Part shown: positions 54,235-64,000 of the stretch, in pieces
How the letters are laid out: each line of letters opens with the position of its first letter
Position numbering within the stretch: position 1 is the stretch's first letter
Assembly (NCBI GenBank): GCA_944474755.1
Contig: OX104117.1
Coordinates: 40,875,222-40,939,221, forward strand
Direction of reading: 5' to 3'
DNA length: 64,000 nt
DNA from: Limnoperna fortunei
Lineage: Eukaryota > Mollusca > Bivalvia > Mytilida > Modiolidae
Translations under genes and position numbers: made by a program
The notes under the pieces: model-generated
The model's input: only the letters and a program-made list of their open reading frames with translations
The model's database searches: none
What the model was told of the DNA's origin: nothing

Positions 54235-54682
54235 ATTTTTCCCCATAATTTCCCCCACCAAACTGGGAACATACTGGGAGGGTTCCCAGTGCTCGACCCA
54301 CAGAGCAGCCCAGTGCGTCCCCGGGTGGCGGATAGGGGATACCCTTTGTTGGTGGTTGTCTGGTCATAACACGGAAAGCCTGACAGCGGACCGTAGTGGG
54401 TAACGTGTTTGGAGAGTGCCACGCTCCTTGCACGATAAAGACCCCTTTTGTAGATTTCGAAAAAGAGTAGGCTCATCGTAGCCGCTACAAAAGGCTAAAT
54501 TTTCCGCCCCTACCCAAAACTCCATACTTTTCCAGTGGCAGTCAAAATTGTATTCCCTGTGAGCCATCCTACCCCCATTTTCCGTTGATTTATTGTTTGT
54601 TAACTTGTTCCCGTCCTGAATATAGCTGAAATACTGCTCGCTGGACGTAAAGCAGACATCCAATCAATCAATCAATCAATTC
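54235..54682 (-). mobile_element. ATTG-ended SINE-like repeat (family B), longest copy
   Basis: Read in complement it runs (ATTG)n, 'cagcgagcagtatttcagct', 'ggacgggaacaagttaacaa', 'acaattttgactgccactgg', 'gggtaggggcggaaaattta', 'cgtggcactctccaaacacg', 'gtgtaggt'-like blocks and 'gggaaccctcccagtatgtt'. ORFs on both strands across it are not genes. This copy defines a unit of about 440 bp. Confidence 0.75.
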
Positions 54683-55318
54683 CCCCACCAAAAATATTAA
54701 TATGGTGGTTACAGCGATTTGTGACTTTCAGTAGACTCCTCTTATTTCATAAAAGGTATATTTTTGTCAAGATATTATGGTATTTATCTATTTGTCAGTG
54801 TTGGCTGCTTTGCTTTTTAAATTGTAGTGAAAAGGAAACTTTTTCTGCTTTTTAAGAGATTTTGGTCAATTTCACAGATTTTACATACAATGTTACATGA
54901 ACAAATTACATGTACTTATTTACATACATATTAACATGCTATTTATTCATTCCGAGTGCATCAGTATGAATACAAGTACATGTATTGTTAGCATTTGTTT
55001 CATGAATCTCAATATTAGATTTAATAATCAGAAGTGACAGGACGGCAGATGTTTGACGATATTGTATAATAGCATATTACTTTGTTGTTTGATAGACACA
55101 CATGTTAATATGCTAGTTTAAAAATAGTTTTGAATAGTGACTGACTAGAAAACATCATGATATTGTTGGTTTTATCTACATGTACTATTCAAGTCCATTG
55201 TAGGTGTGCTCCCAGTGTTAAAAATAGCATGTACAAAAGCGTGGAGTCAACTGGCAACCTTATGTCCATCCCGGTGGTCTGAAGTTATCACAGAATACTG
55301 GGGGTTCATGTGCTGATA
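54683..55318. other. Intergenic, no gene seen
   Basis: AT-rich sequence. No coding region, RNA gene or clear repeat was recognised. Confidence 0.4.
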
Positions 55319-55373
55319 CATCTTCGCTAGCCAAGGGTTACACTCAGATCGTAACCCTTGGCTAGCGAAGATG
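55319..55373. repeat. Perfect 23-bp hairpin with 9-nt loop
   Basis: CATCTTCGCTAGCCAAGGGT plus TAC, loop ACTCAGATC, then the exact complement. All 23 pairs match. Likely a very small MITE or the remains of one whose ends are the stem. Confidence 0.9.
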
Positions 55374-55500
55374 GTGCCGATAACAACTTGTACATGTACA
55401 TATACAAACAGAATAGCTGAACATGGCTGAAAATGACAGCAACCTTCAATTACCATGCCAAAAATTACCAATTTAAACTTGTGTGTTCATTGAGTTATGT

Positions 55501-55645
55501 TGACAAGGATTGCCAGTTTTCCTACAGCAGGTCGGGGGTTCTCTCCGGGTACTCTGGCTTCCTCCCTCGATAAAAACTGGAGGCCATGATATAGCTGAAA
55601 AATTGCTGGAAGTGGTGTTAAAACACCATTCAAACAAACAAACAA
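55501..55645 (+). mobile_element. 5'-truncated tRNA-SINE with 15-bp target duplication
   Basis: Starts in the family A body ('tgacaaggattgccagtttt') and continues through the tail to (CAAA)n. TTCATTGAGTTATGT flanks it at 55486-55500 and 55646-55660. Truncation at the 5' end with an intact target duplication is a typical reverse-transcription outcome. Confidence 0.93.
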
Positions 55646-56304
55646 TTCATTGAGTTATGTGGGGTCTCTATGTCCAAGGGTTCTAAGTTAGCCTTCTACT
55701 AATATGGTGTCAGTTGCATGCATGATCAAGCTAGACTTAAAGCAGGCTGCCCGACTCCACTAGTATGCCATCTAATCCTTCACTAATAAAAAGTGGCTGC
55801 TCTGATACTAGTATAGGTAAACATAACTGCTGAAAGTGGCATAAAACCACATTCAAACATTTAATTCAGTAGACAGATCTATTGTTGTTTAACAGTTGTC
55901 ACTTGCATGTAATGTTTAATGATTTTAACATTGTTGAAACAACACTGAATATTAAGCTTTATCAATTTCTTGGGTGTCACAGAACACATTAAAATGATTT
56001 AAGAAGAAAAAGCTGTGTTTGGAGAATGTTGATTGTTTGTTTTGGATGTCTATACATCAGATCACACCGGTTTTATTTTATCAACTATAAACTACAAGCA
56101 GGATAGAAATGAAGCAATGCTTTTATTTTAGTTTTCAAACATAAATCTTATTTCAATTGAATATCTGTCAGTTGATGTACATGTTCATTTATCTGTGAAA
56201 AGTAATTAAATTAACAGATTATTTTACATAAAAGAAATATATTATCTTTTGCGTCTGTAAATATTCTAGTTTCCTTATTATTTATATCCTTTTATGTTTT
56301 TTCA

Positions 56305-56688
56305 TATCTAACTCTGATACCCTCTATCATCAATCAAGTGTGACTGGTACCCTCTATCATCAATCAAGTGTGGCTGGTACCCTCTATCATCAATCAAGTG
56401 TGGCTGATACCCTCTATCATCAATCAAGTGTGACTGGTACCCTCTATCATCAATCAAGTGTGGCTGGTACCCTCTATCATCAATCAAGTGTGGCTGGTAC
56501 CCTCTATCATCAATCAAGTGTGACTGGTACCCTCTATCATCAATCAAGTGTGGCTGGTACCCTCTATCATCAATCAAGTGTGGCTGGTACCCTCTATCAT
56601 CAATCAAGTGTGACTGGTACCCTCTATCATCAATCAAGTGTGACTGATACCCTCTATCGTCAATCAAGTGTGACTGGTAAATGTGCAA
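56305..56688. repeat. 30-bp minisatellite, 12-13 units, with 90-bp higher-order period
   Basis: Unit TACCCTCTATCATCAATCAA plus GTG(A/G)CTG(G/A). The A/G position runs A,G,G,A,G,G,A,G,G,A,A,A across successive units, i.e. a three-unit (90-bp) higher-order repeat that breaks at the 3' end. It is open on both strands (GTLYHQSSVA one way, YQSHLIDDRG the other), because 30 is a multiple of three. No start, splice or homology evidence for coding. Confidence 0.95.
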
Positions 56689-57249
56689 GGTTTCTTTTAA
56701 AATGCATGATATGCATTTTCCTGAAAAATACCATGAAATACAATATTCCTCTTCTTATAGATGTACATTACATATATTTTGAAGGAATCTGAATTGGGGG
56801 AGAGAGGGAAACATTCTAAAAGATCTTAATGAATAAAATGACAAAAAGTTAAAACTCAAAAAAATATGCATTTTTACAAATAAACAATGAAAAGTATAAA
56901 TGTACATACAAAACCAATTTTATATAATATGAATTACTATTACATTGTTTGGTTAACTCATTAGACTATTAGACATACATATCATTTTACATGTATCTTA
57001 ACTATGTATCTTTAGTGCATTTCTTAAAATTGAATGTTTTATACAAATCAAATGTTGTACAGAATATAAATAGAAAATTATAAATAGAAATTTAAAACAA
57101 AATCCTATGCAAGCATCTGTATAATTGCTTACAGATCCATTCTGATTTCATGACAAATTGTTGTAATGAAAGCTCCTGTCACACAAAAACATTGTGTATG
57201 TCATATTTTCATAGTGTTTTACTGGTTTGATGGTGTGGTCTTATAAATA

Positions 57250-57490
57250 GGTGGGGGCCTCGGTGCCCAAGTGGTTAAAGTAGTTTGTCTACTATTGATC
57301 ACATGATCTGTCAACACTGTGGTTGCAGGTTTGAGTCTCACTGCAGGCAGCACATGGCGGGCAGGGTGTACTCGACTGCAATCTTAATTTACAAGGATTG
57401 CCAGTTTTCCTACCGAAGGTCAGATGTTTTCTCTGGGTACTACGGCTTCCACCTCCAATAAAAACTGAACACCATGATATAGCTGATATT
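57250..57490 (+). mobile_element. tRNA-SINE, diverged, tail truncated
   Basis: Head GTGCCCAAGTGGTTAAAG, 'gatcacatgatctgtcaaca', a body with a small duplication ('gcaggcagcacatggcgggc') and a tail that ends at 'atgatatagctgat', without the (CAAA)n end. Confidence 0.85.
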
Positions 57491-57655
57491 TTTGTTAAAT
57501 ATAGAAAAGTTAAAAACATGTATGTATTATCATAATGTTACAATTTTGAAATTTTCAACATCTAAATATGTGCTTCTAGTACATGTACATGTACCATGCA
57601 TGTATAGACTTGGAACTCAAATAACTGATAACAATTATGTTCGGTATTTGCTTAA

Positions 57656-57915
57656 GGTATCCGGACCATAATTGACCACGTGATCATATTTGATGTCCCG
57701 GATGTCCATTGTATTTCAATGGGGCAGACCTCAGTAAGTTCCGTCAAACATCGGAAATACTATTTGAGTAACTGACTTTTTTTGCTCAGAAATGTATACA
57801 TTGACCCAAAATATTTTATTTGTATCATTAATTGGCAATACATTGATTGAATAAAGCTGTATTTCTTTGTCGAAAAATGAAATTGAACCGTGACTTGAAT
57901 TATGGGTCGGATACC
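57656..57915. mobile_element. 260-bp MITE with TTAA target site
   Basis: Ends GGTATCCGGACCATAATTGA and, on the complement, GGTATCCGACCCATAATTCA. TTAA flanks both ends (57652-57655 and 57916-57919). TTAA duplication is used by piggyBac and Kolobok elements (established). There is no coding capacity; the superfamily is inferred from the target site only. Confidence 0.82.
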
Positions 57916-58561
57916 TTAAAATAGCATTCAATTGATAATTTGCTTTTCTTGGTTATAGCACAGACATAGTTACATTTTTACATAACTGTAATTATATGTC
58001 TCTGGTTATTATAAAACAGTTTAGGTGCAATCTTTATTAACTCTAAACAAAACTCAAAGATTACTCTTACCAATTAAATGATTTCTAACAAATAGCTTGG
58101 ATTTTCCTTCATTATTTGTATTCTAGAAAGTGGAAACTGATGAGCTTATCTCTTGTTAATGTGAAAATATTGAAGAAATCTAAAGTGTCAAATTAATGTC
58201 TAACATGTTCATGGGGGAATAATCCTCATATTTTAATCTGCCTGGAAGTTGTGTTCTTAAAAGTGAAAGTCCCATAGGATTGATAACCATTTGGATGATA
58301 CAATGTAGTATCATCGTTATTTAGAACCTATAAGTTTAGTTTTGGTTTTTAGTTAGGAATTATCATAAAACTAAGTAAAACTAATTGATATAAAATTATG
58401 TTGAATATAATGCTTTGAATTCAGTACTTTACAAATCAGATTAATAAATAATGAGAGCAGACAGACAATAATGTAAGACATCTGTGATAATAAATTTTAT
58501 TGAAAAATTTGGATTTGTTGTATGTAGTCATGTATGTACCATTCTTTATTTATCCATTTTT

Positions 58562-58816
58562 TTATAACTGTGCATAGTAGGTTTTATTAGCTTTAATTTG
58601 TCTCCATTTGTAACCACGCAAGACACCCATGTAAGTTTCATAAATTCTGTGAACAGCCACATTTATACTGTTACTGTATAAGTTTCGTAAATTCTGATGA
58701 TAGTTGTATGTATACTGTACTGTATAGGTTTCATAAATCCTGTTACTTAGATAAACCATGTATAAGGTGCCACTTATTATGTAACCCAAGCCCACTGCTG
58801 AGACCCTGAAGCATTT
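58562..58816 (-). CDS. Putative last exon of an unrecognised gene
   Basis: Reading from an acceptor (TATATATCAG at 58817) the frame gives 84 residues to TAA at 58562-58564, with AATAAA 60 nt further on (complement of 58496-58501). The peptide begins KCFRVSAVGLGYIISGTLYM, a possible membrane segment, and ends RGYKWRQIKANKTYYAQL. It contains three diverged copies of RIYETY/NLRNLY spaced about 19-20 residues, which reflect a roughly 60-bp DNA repeat. No upstream exon of the same gene was found in the window and no family was recognised. A chance ORF in repeat DNA is the alternative. Confidence 0.35.
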   Translation of the reverse strand, partial: KCFRVSAVGLGYIISGTLYMVYLSNRIYETYTVQYTYNYHQNLRNLYSNSINVAVHRIYETYMGVLRGYKWRQIKANKTYYAQL

Positions 58817-59241
58817 CTGATATATAAAAATAATAAATATATATATAGTAGAAATATTTTTATTAATATTTCCTAATAAAATTATAAACATGTAAGCCAA
58901 TTACAACAATGTATACATTATGTCAATACACAAAATATTGAACATTGCTTCATACATGTAAAACTACCTCTTTATAAAATTCATACCCAAAATAAAAATC
59001 TAACCTTTGGCTCTTTAGGGGCTACACGCTTCAACTAAAAACCTACTATATGCACATGTACCTGTATTTGTGAAAACACTTAAACTATTAATTGGCCCGA
59101 TAAATTTTTTATTCTGAAAAGAACTTGTGGAAGAACATCACAAGATTTTAGATAAGATGGACAGGTACATGTACACCTACATACCTACAGAAATAAATTA
59201 GTTCAGAAAAGCGGAAGAGCATCGCCTTGTTTGTTGATTGA

Positions 59242-59424
59242 GGAAGAACATCTCAAGTTATATGTTGTATGATTGTGAACTGTCTGAGGAAGAACATCTC
59301 AGGTTTTATGTATATGATTGTGAACTTTCTGAGGAAGAACATCTCAGGTTATATGTTATATGATTGTGAACTGTCTGAGGAAGAACATCTCAGGTTATAT
59401 TATGTTGTATGATTGTGAACTGTG
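59242..59424 (+). repeat. Four-unit tandem repeat, about 50 bp
   Basis: Unit 'gaggaagaacatctcaggtt' then 'atatgttgtatgattgtgaactgtct', repeated four times with small indels. A related 'gaagaacatc' piece lies at 59129. Confidence 0.85.
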
Positions 59425-59584
59425 TTTAACTTTGCAATCTAGATATACCTACATTATCCCAAAAAATTGATGAATTATTGAATTGGGGGAAAAATAATTT
59501 ACCAGTATGATAAATATGCAGGCCAAATGAACGAGTAAAACAAAGTTGAAGCGAGTAGTAAATTACAGTATAGTGTTCTTTGTT

Positions 59585-59825
59585 TCACTGATTATACCTC
59601 CGCTTCGAAGAAGAAGGGTATACTGTTTTACCCTTGACTGTTCTTCCGTTCCTCCATCCGTCAGTAACAAAAATTTCTGTCACAGTTTTCTAAGCAACTA
59701 TAGCATGTGCCTGATATTTTGCATATTGCTTTATCCTATTGTGCTATATGATGTATAGCGATTTCATGCTCCTTTGTCATCTACTTCCTGTTTTCCGAAT
59801 ATTTTTTGGTAGGGCTATTACTATA
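59585..59825 (-). repeat. Dispersed repeat, minus copy of 40365-40575 family
   Basis: 'attatacctccgcttcgaag', 'actgttttacccttgactgt', 'tccgttcctccatccgtcag' and 'catctacttcctgttttccg' are the complement of the block order at 40365-40575, but with a different middle. The 70-codon ORF over it is an artefact. Confidence 0.6.
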
Positions 59826-60824
59826 TTCTATTTTTTTTTTGCTTGAAACACCTCTGCTTTGTTAAAGAAATCCTGTCACTGTTATCTTAAGTTATTGACA
59901 AATAAATTAGTTCCTCACAGCTATTTTGTTTGTAAGGTGCAGGGATCTGGCTAAAATAAGTCTTTTATTGCAACCCTACATGTAGCTAGTTACCAGAAAA
60001 CTAAAACTTTTAAAACATGTGTTTTAAAGTCTCTAATGTGTATAACAAAATCTTCAATTGTAACATTGTAGTTAGCAACACCCTTCACATTTTCTTTTAG
60101 TCATAAACACTCTAATGAGACATGGAACTATACTAGTAGTGACTATTAAAAAGTAAATGTGATTGATTGAATGCTTGCTTAACGTCCAGTATGAGAGCAA
60201 ACGTGTATGATAGCATATACCTCAATGTACCGTATACTTATGTTAGTGCTCAATTTGATTGTCAGCAAAATCAAATTAAACCAAATTGCTTCCACTCAAT
60301 GTCTTTATAAATCAAATGTGTAGTTATTAAGACTCAAGTTATAATATCCAGTATTATGAGGGATCTATTGTTCGCAGGATAAAGATTGATTAAGAGATAG
60401 AACCTTGTCTCAAGAGGGGACATGTCTAATACCGTCGGCCATTAACTTGGAAATCAATATGTTTATATGTTTATAACACTATAAAAGATATATACAATAT
60501 CTCAGTAGGTCTATAAAAGATGAAAACCAGAAAATACACACTTAATATCAGTTCTTTTGAACAGAAGTTTTTAGCTTGATACATGTATATTTAATTTTTT
60601 ATTTCTATACAAAACTGCAGTGGTTCTTTATTGAAAAATGTAAGTTTTAAATCGGGGAAAAAGTGAAGAAATTACAATAAAACAAACATGCTATAGTATA
60701 TTTAAATATATATTAACATATTTCACATTATAGAGAGGTACTAGTTTGGTCACAAAGTATTTATTCATTGAACATATTATCTGTCTCAGTAATTATTTAA
60801 ATTATTTTTATGCCCCGGCGACTC

Positions 60825-61040
60825 ATGTCTGTCAACACTGAGATTGCGGGTTCGATTCTCACTGCAGGCAGGGTGTACTCTATTCCAATCTTAATTGACA
60901 AGGATTGCCAGTTTTCCTACCGCAGGTCGGGGGTTTTCTCCGGGTACTCCGGCTTCCTCTCCCAATAAAAACTGGACACCATGATATAGCTGAAAAATTG
61001 CTGAAAGTGGCGTTAAACACCATCAAACAAACAAAAAAAC
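60825..61040 (+). mobile_element. tRNA-SINE, 5'-truncated head
   Basis: Begins inside the tRNA-like part ('catgtctgtcaacactgaga'), keeps the B box GGTTCGATTCTCAC, full body, tail and (CAAA)n. Very close to the 27144 copy in the body, hence probably young. Confidence 0.9.
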
Positions 61041-61046
61041 TTACGT

Positions 61047-61346
61047 CAAATTATTGCTTTCTGCAGGACAATTCATGTTCAGGCTGTAACTTTTTTATCT
61101 TTCGATGTAGGCTTTTGATATTTGGAATGTGGGTAGATATCAAGGCGATGTGTCGCATACTATGGTTGATGACCTTTGACCTTGAACTTTGATATTTGGT
61201 CATGTTATTGCTTTCTGAATGACAAATTCATGTCCGGGCTGTAACTTTATTTTTCGAGATAGGGTTTTGATATTTAGAAAGTGGGTAGATAATATCAAGG
61301 TGATGTGTCATATACCATAGCTGATGACCTTTGACCTTGAACTTAA
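61047..61346 (+). repeat. Two-unit tandem repeat of about 146 bp
   Basis: Blocks 'ttattgctttctg', 'ggctgtaact', 'gggttttgatattt(g)ga', 'gtgggtagata..tatcaagg(c/t)gatgtgtc' and 'gatgacctttgaccttgaac' occur twice in order. Non-coding. Confidence 0.8.
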
Positions 61347-61556
61347 GGTCCGCGGGGCCCACAGAGATGGGTACCATCTCACTGATATCCAGTTAATACA
61401 GTTTTGAAGTTGCACATGTAAAAGGAATTTTGTTCTACAAGAACAAAAATAAGAAAGAACAACTGGAAAATTTATTGTCTGACGAATTTGTTAGTTTAAG
61501 AATCATTATTTACACGTTCAATGTTACATTTTGCTATATACATGTATCTATTTCAG

Positions 61557-61645
61557 ATGGCAAAGCTGTCGTATGTGATTCGGTAAAGGTTCTAGCTTCA
61601 AGAATACCCAAGGTTGCTGCAGTTTTTATTTTAAACAAGAACTGA
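61557..61645 (+). other. Possible orphan exon
   Basis: After a good acceptor (CATGTATCTATTTCAG) one frame reads DGKAVVCDSVKVLASRIPKV and a few more residues to TGA. A strong donor-like AA|GTGAGT lies just past the stop, so the stretch looks like an exon whose frame does not support splicing at that donor. No partner exon was found. Confidence 0.2.
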
Positions 61646-61837
61646 AGTGAGTACATGAAGATGTTAGTACTGTAATACTCTGGCTAATTCAAGCACATAG
61701 GAACACTGTTGAAATATCCAATTTATATTAATAAATTTATTCTGCAATACATATCTTTTACAGTAAAGCTTAAGCAAATTTCTAATTTCCCATCTGTTCT
61801 GCCCTTATCTGAACATTACAACCGTCTGAACACAGGG

Positions 61838-62106
61838 AATCTATATACCACAAACTACCATGGAAGAATGCTGGTGGTGAGATTCTCTGAAAATGCCACA
61901 AACTACTAGTACAAAAGAAAAGTCCTATTGATTAGAATTTCTAATACCACAAACCACAAATAAATTGTCCTGGTGGTGAGAATCTGTATATATACCACAA
62001 AGCACAAACTACAATAGAATAGTCATAGTGGTAAGAATCTGTACAAATACCACAAACTATATATAATGGAAGAATGCTAATGGTGGGAAGAACCTGTACA
62101 AATACC
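61838..62106 (+). repeat. Diverged tandem repeat, about 62-66 bp, four to five units
   Basis: Each unit has 'ataccacaaactac', 'gaa(t)aatg(c)t', 'ggtggtgagaatctgta', best seen at 61848, 61950, 62000 and 62045. Non-coding. Confidence 0.7.
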
Positions 62107-62179
62107 ATTGTAATTATATACCTATTTCATCAAGACATTTAAATGTTTCCTTGACCAATTGTTTTATCCAAGTACATTT

Positions 62180-62760
62180 ATGTTTGATTGTTTGAATGGA
62201 GTTTTATGCCACTTACAGCAATAAACCCAAACCCTCTTTGTTGTTGTTGCTTATTTTATCATTTTATTATGAAAATCTAGTAGAAAAAATTTAGATACGA
62301 TAACCTTTTCATGTTTTATACTATGCCACTGTTGTTTACTTGTTACAAATCGTCCTTGACTTTTGCTACATAAATTTTTAATAATAAGTCAGCCCTTTTT
62401 GTTTCTAAAGGGACCTTGCGTTGTTTACAAATATTCGTCTGCTTTCGTGGCTCCAATTGTATTTGGACAAACTGCGAGAATTTTCCCGCCTTAACTGCAG
62501 ACGAGATCACCCGAAGTATTTCGAATAGACAACAATCATTTGTTCCTAAAGTACTCTTCTGTTCTAATTAAGGTCAAAAACCCTCGCCAAAATATGTTTG
62601 CTTGTAGTATAGTTTTTATTGGGAGAGGTAGTTAAAATACCCTTTGGCAGGAATTCTGGCAATCCTTGTCAATTTAATTTTGATCACACCTTGCTTGAAC
62701 CTGTAAACTTGTAGATGACTAACTACCTTAACCACTTGCTTTATAGTGTCAGATACCTAC
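62180..62760 (-). mobile_element. Scattered remains of tRNA-SINE and hairpin-family repeat
   Basis: 62182-62224 ('gtttgaatggagttttatgc') resembles the SINE end in complement. 62385-62460 resembles 53075-53120. 62610-62750 ('tttttattgggagaggtagt', 'ggcaatccttgtcaattt', 'aactaccttaaccact') is an eroded minus-strand SINE body and head. Confidence 0.45.
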
Positions 62761-64000
62761 CTAACTACAATCAAAATAGACAATATGACAGTGCACCTGT
62801 TTTTATTTTATTTATCACAATCGTAAGAAATAAATAAAACTATAAACATTAATGATATTTCAGGAGATAATAAATTACATATTACAGTAAAAACTGCGGA
62901 TTGTACATGCATATAAGAATTTTTCCGCAATTTTCTGGTCCAAAAAAGGGGTGCGGACATAATATGTAAATGTGGACTATACACAACTTTTTACAGTAAT
63001 TTTAAGGTAACATACAAGCTGTTTGATGCTTATATAAGGATATTTAAAATGTTACAGCTAATCTATTACAACATTTCCAAATAAAGGAAATATAAGCCTG
63101 TCAATCCTGTTTATATCATCAATGCAAAAGGCATCACTTAAATTTCCTGTCTTCTGAAATATTAAAAAAGAGTATAGAAGAATCTGATGTACTTGTACAA
63201 TGTGTAATTGACATGTGGGTGTCCATAACACAGGTCTTCAAATACTGAAATCAACATCTTTAATCAATAATCTTTTCATCTGAGAAAATCCCTGTAGACT
63301 TTGTTATAATGGAAGGATTTGATTCAACTACACAAAACAAATTAATTTAAACTCTCCATTTTTAAAACATACTTGCAGATTAACTGGCTTAATTTTTCAC
63401 CAATTTCAAAAGGTCCTTCTCTATACAAGTGTATCAAAACAGGACAGGCCAAATATGAATAATCAAAAATTTTATTTTAACTATATTTTATAAAACAACT
63501 TTACAAATTAAATCTAACCTCCACTTTTGACCATAGAAACCTGTAAATCTGACAAAGTCTAGTGTTTATTCTACATGCAACAAATTTGTGGCTTTGAAAT
63601 TCATCAAAATAGTAGAATACATGTAGACAGATGTACTAAATTATAATTTTTGAATTTCTTACAACGAGAATTATATAATTGTAACACAGTAAAGATTGTT
63701 TACTCTTTCTATATTATCCATTTAAGCTACTAGGAGATCATACAGAAGTACTGTACATACATATATATTTAAGTTGGACTATTTTTAAACAAACTTTTTA
63801 GCCATACACATGTACATGTACATGTACATTTGTATCAATATATGTCTAAAAAGCATGGATTTTCCAATTTAGAAGGTCCCAAACCTTAGCATGCTTAGAT
63901 TGGTCTTAAACCAAAACATCGAACTCCTACTCCTAACCAAACAAAACAAGTGTGGAAAGTATAACTCACTCAATACCAAGTCCCATACAAGTGATTCAAG
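62761..64000. other. Intergenic to window end, no gene seen
   Basis: AT-rich. The tract 63805-63830 is an ACATGT(A) microsatellite. No confident exon was found; see the rejected list for one candidate. Confidence 0.4.

Noticed and set aside
54162..54663. Overlapping ORFs of 63-104 codons
   Set aside because: They lie on a dispersed repeat also present at 10898 and 16690, where the frames are not conserved.
56308..56792. ORFs on both strands and a CRISPR-like look of regular repeats
   Set aside because: The units are contiguous with no unique spacers, and the DNA is animal. The frames are open only because the unit is 30 bp.
61557..61645. Coding exon ending at 61645
   Set aside because: Kept only as a low-confidence feature: the frame stops before the nearby donor and no partner exon exists in the window.
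63060..63157. Minus-strand segment after a good acceptor reading about 31 residues with IDRLIFPLFGN
   Set aside because: It faintly recalls the last membrane segment of Cys-loop receptors but is too short, lacks the rest of the segment and has no poly(A) signal or partner exon.

Overview
The window is AT-rich animal genomic DNA with interrupted genes, GT-AG introns, poly(A) signals, tRNA-derived SINEs with CAAA tails, a BEL/Pao-type LTR retrotransposon, several inverted-repeat DNA elements and many micro/minisatellites. The repeat landscape (SINE tail motif, CAAT-ended repeats, hairpin MITEs) is what I expect of a mollusc, probably a bivalve. That assignment is inference; the sequence itself only establishes a ciliated metazoan.

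Three gene models could be assembled exon by exon with consistent splice phases. (1) 3089-7713, plus strand: a complete five-exon rhodopsin-family GPCR of 398 residues, probably a neuropeptide receptor, with HPIIY in place of NPxxY in TM7. (2) 17708-21770, plus strand: a three-exon claudin/PMP22-like four-TM protein of 266 residues. (3) 30398-48130, minus strand: the whole coding sequence of the axonemal ruler protein CCDC40 in 20 exons (1071 residues), recognised from highly conserved coiled-coil blocks. A fourth partial model, the last exon of an unrecognised minus-strand gene (58562-58816), is supported only by its acceptor and a downstream AATAAA.

Layout: 1-3088 is intergenic with a 21-bp minisatellite that is open as an ORF; 3089-8100 is the GPCR; 8.4-17.7 kb is repeat-rich intergenic DNA; 17.7-22.3 kb is the claudin-like gene; 22.3-30.1 kb is intergenic with SINEs and a large tandem repeat; 30.1-48.2 kb is CCDC40, whose introns hold SINEs, hairpin elements, a 744-bp TA-flanked element and, in intron 1, a 1645-bp DNA transposon with 81-bp near-perfect terminal inverted repeats and a perfect 8-bp target duplication; 48.6-53.5 kb is a MITE, a decayed BEL/Pao element and another repeat; 53.8-64 kb is repeats, a 30-bp minisatellite and a TTAA-flanked MITE.

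The genes look functionally unrelated to each other: signalling receptor, junction/membrane protein and motile-cilium structural protein. The most noteworthy items are the intron-1 transposon (C-terminal transposase remnant on one strand, unrelated ORF on the other), the two minisatellites with higher-order structure that stay open as ORFs, the atypical GPCR motif, and the SRPTSA-type repeat at the CCDC40 N terminus.
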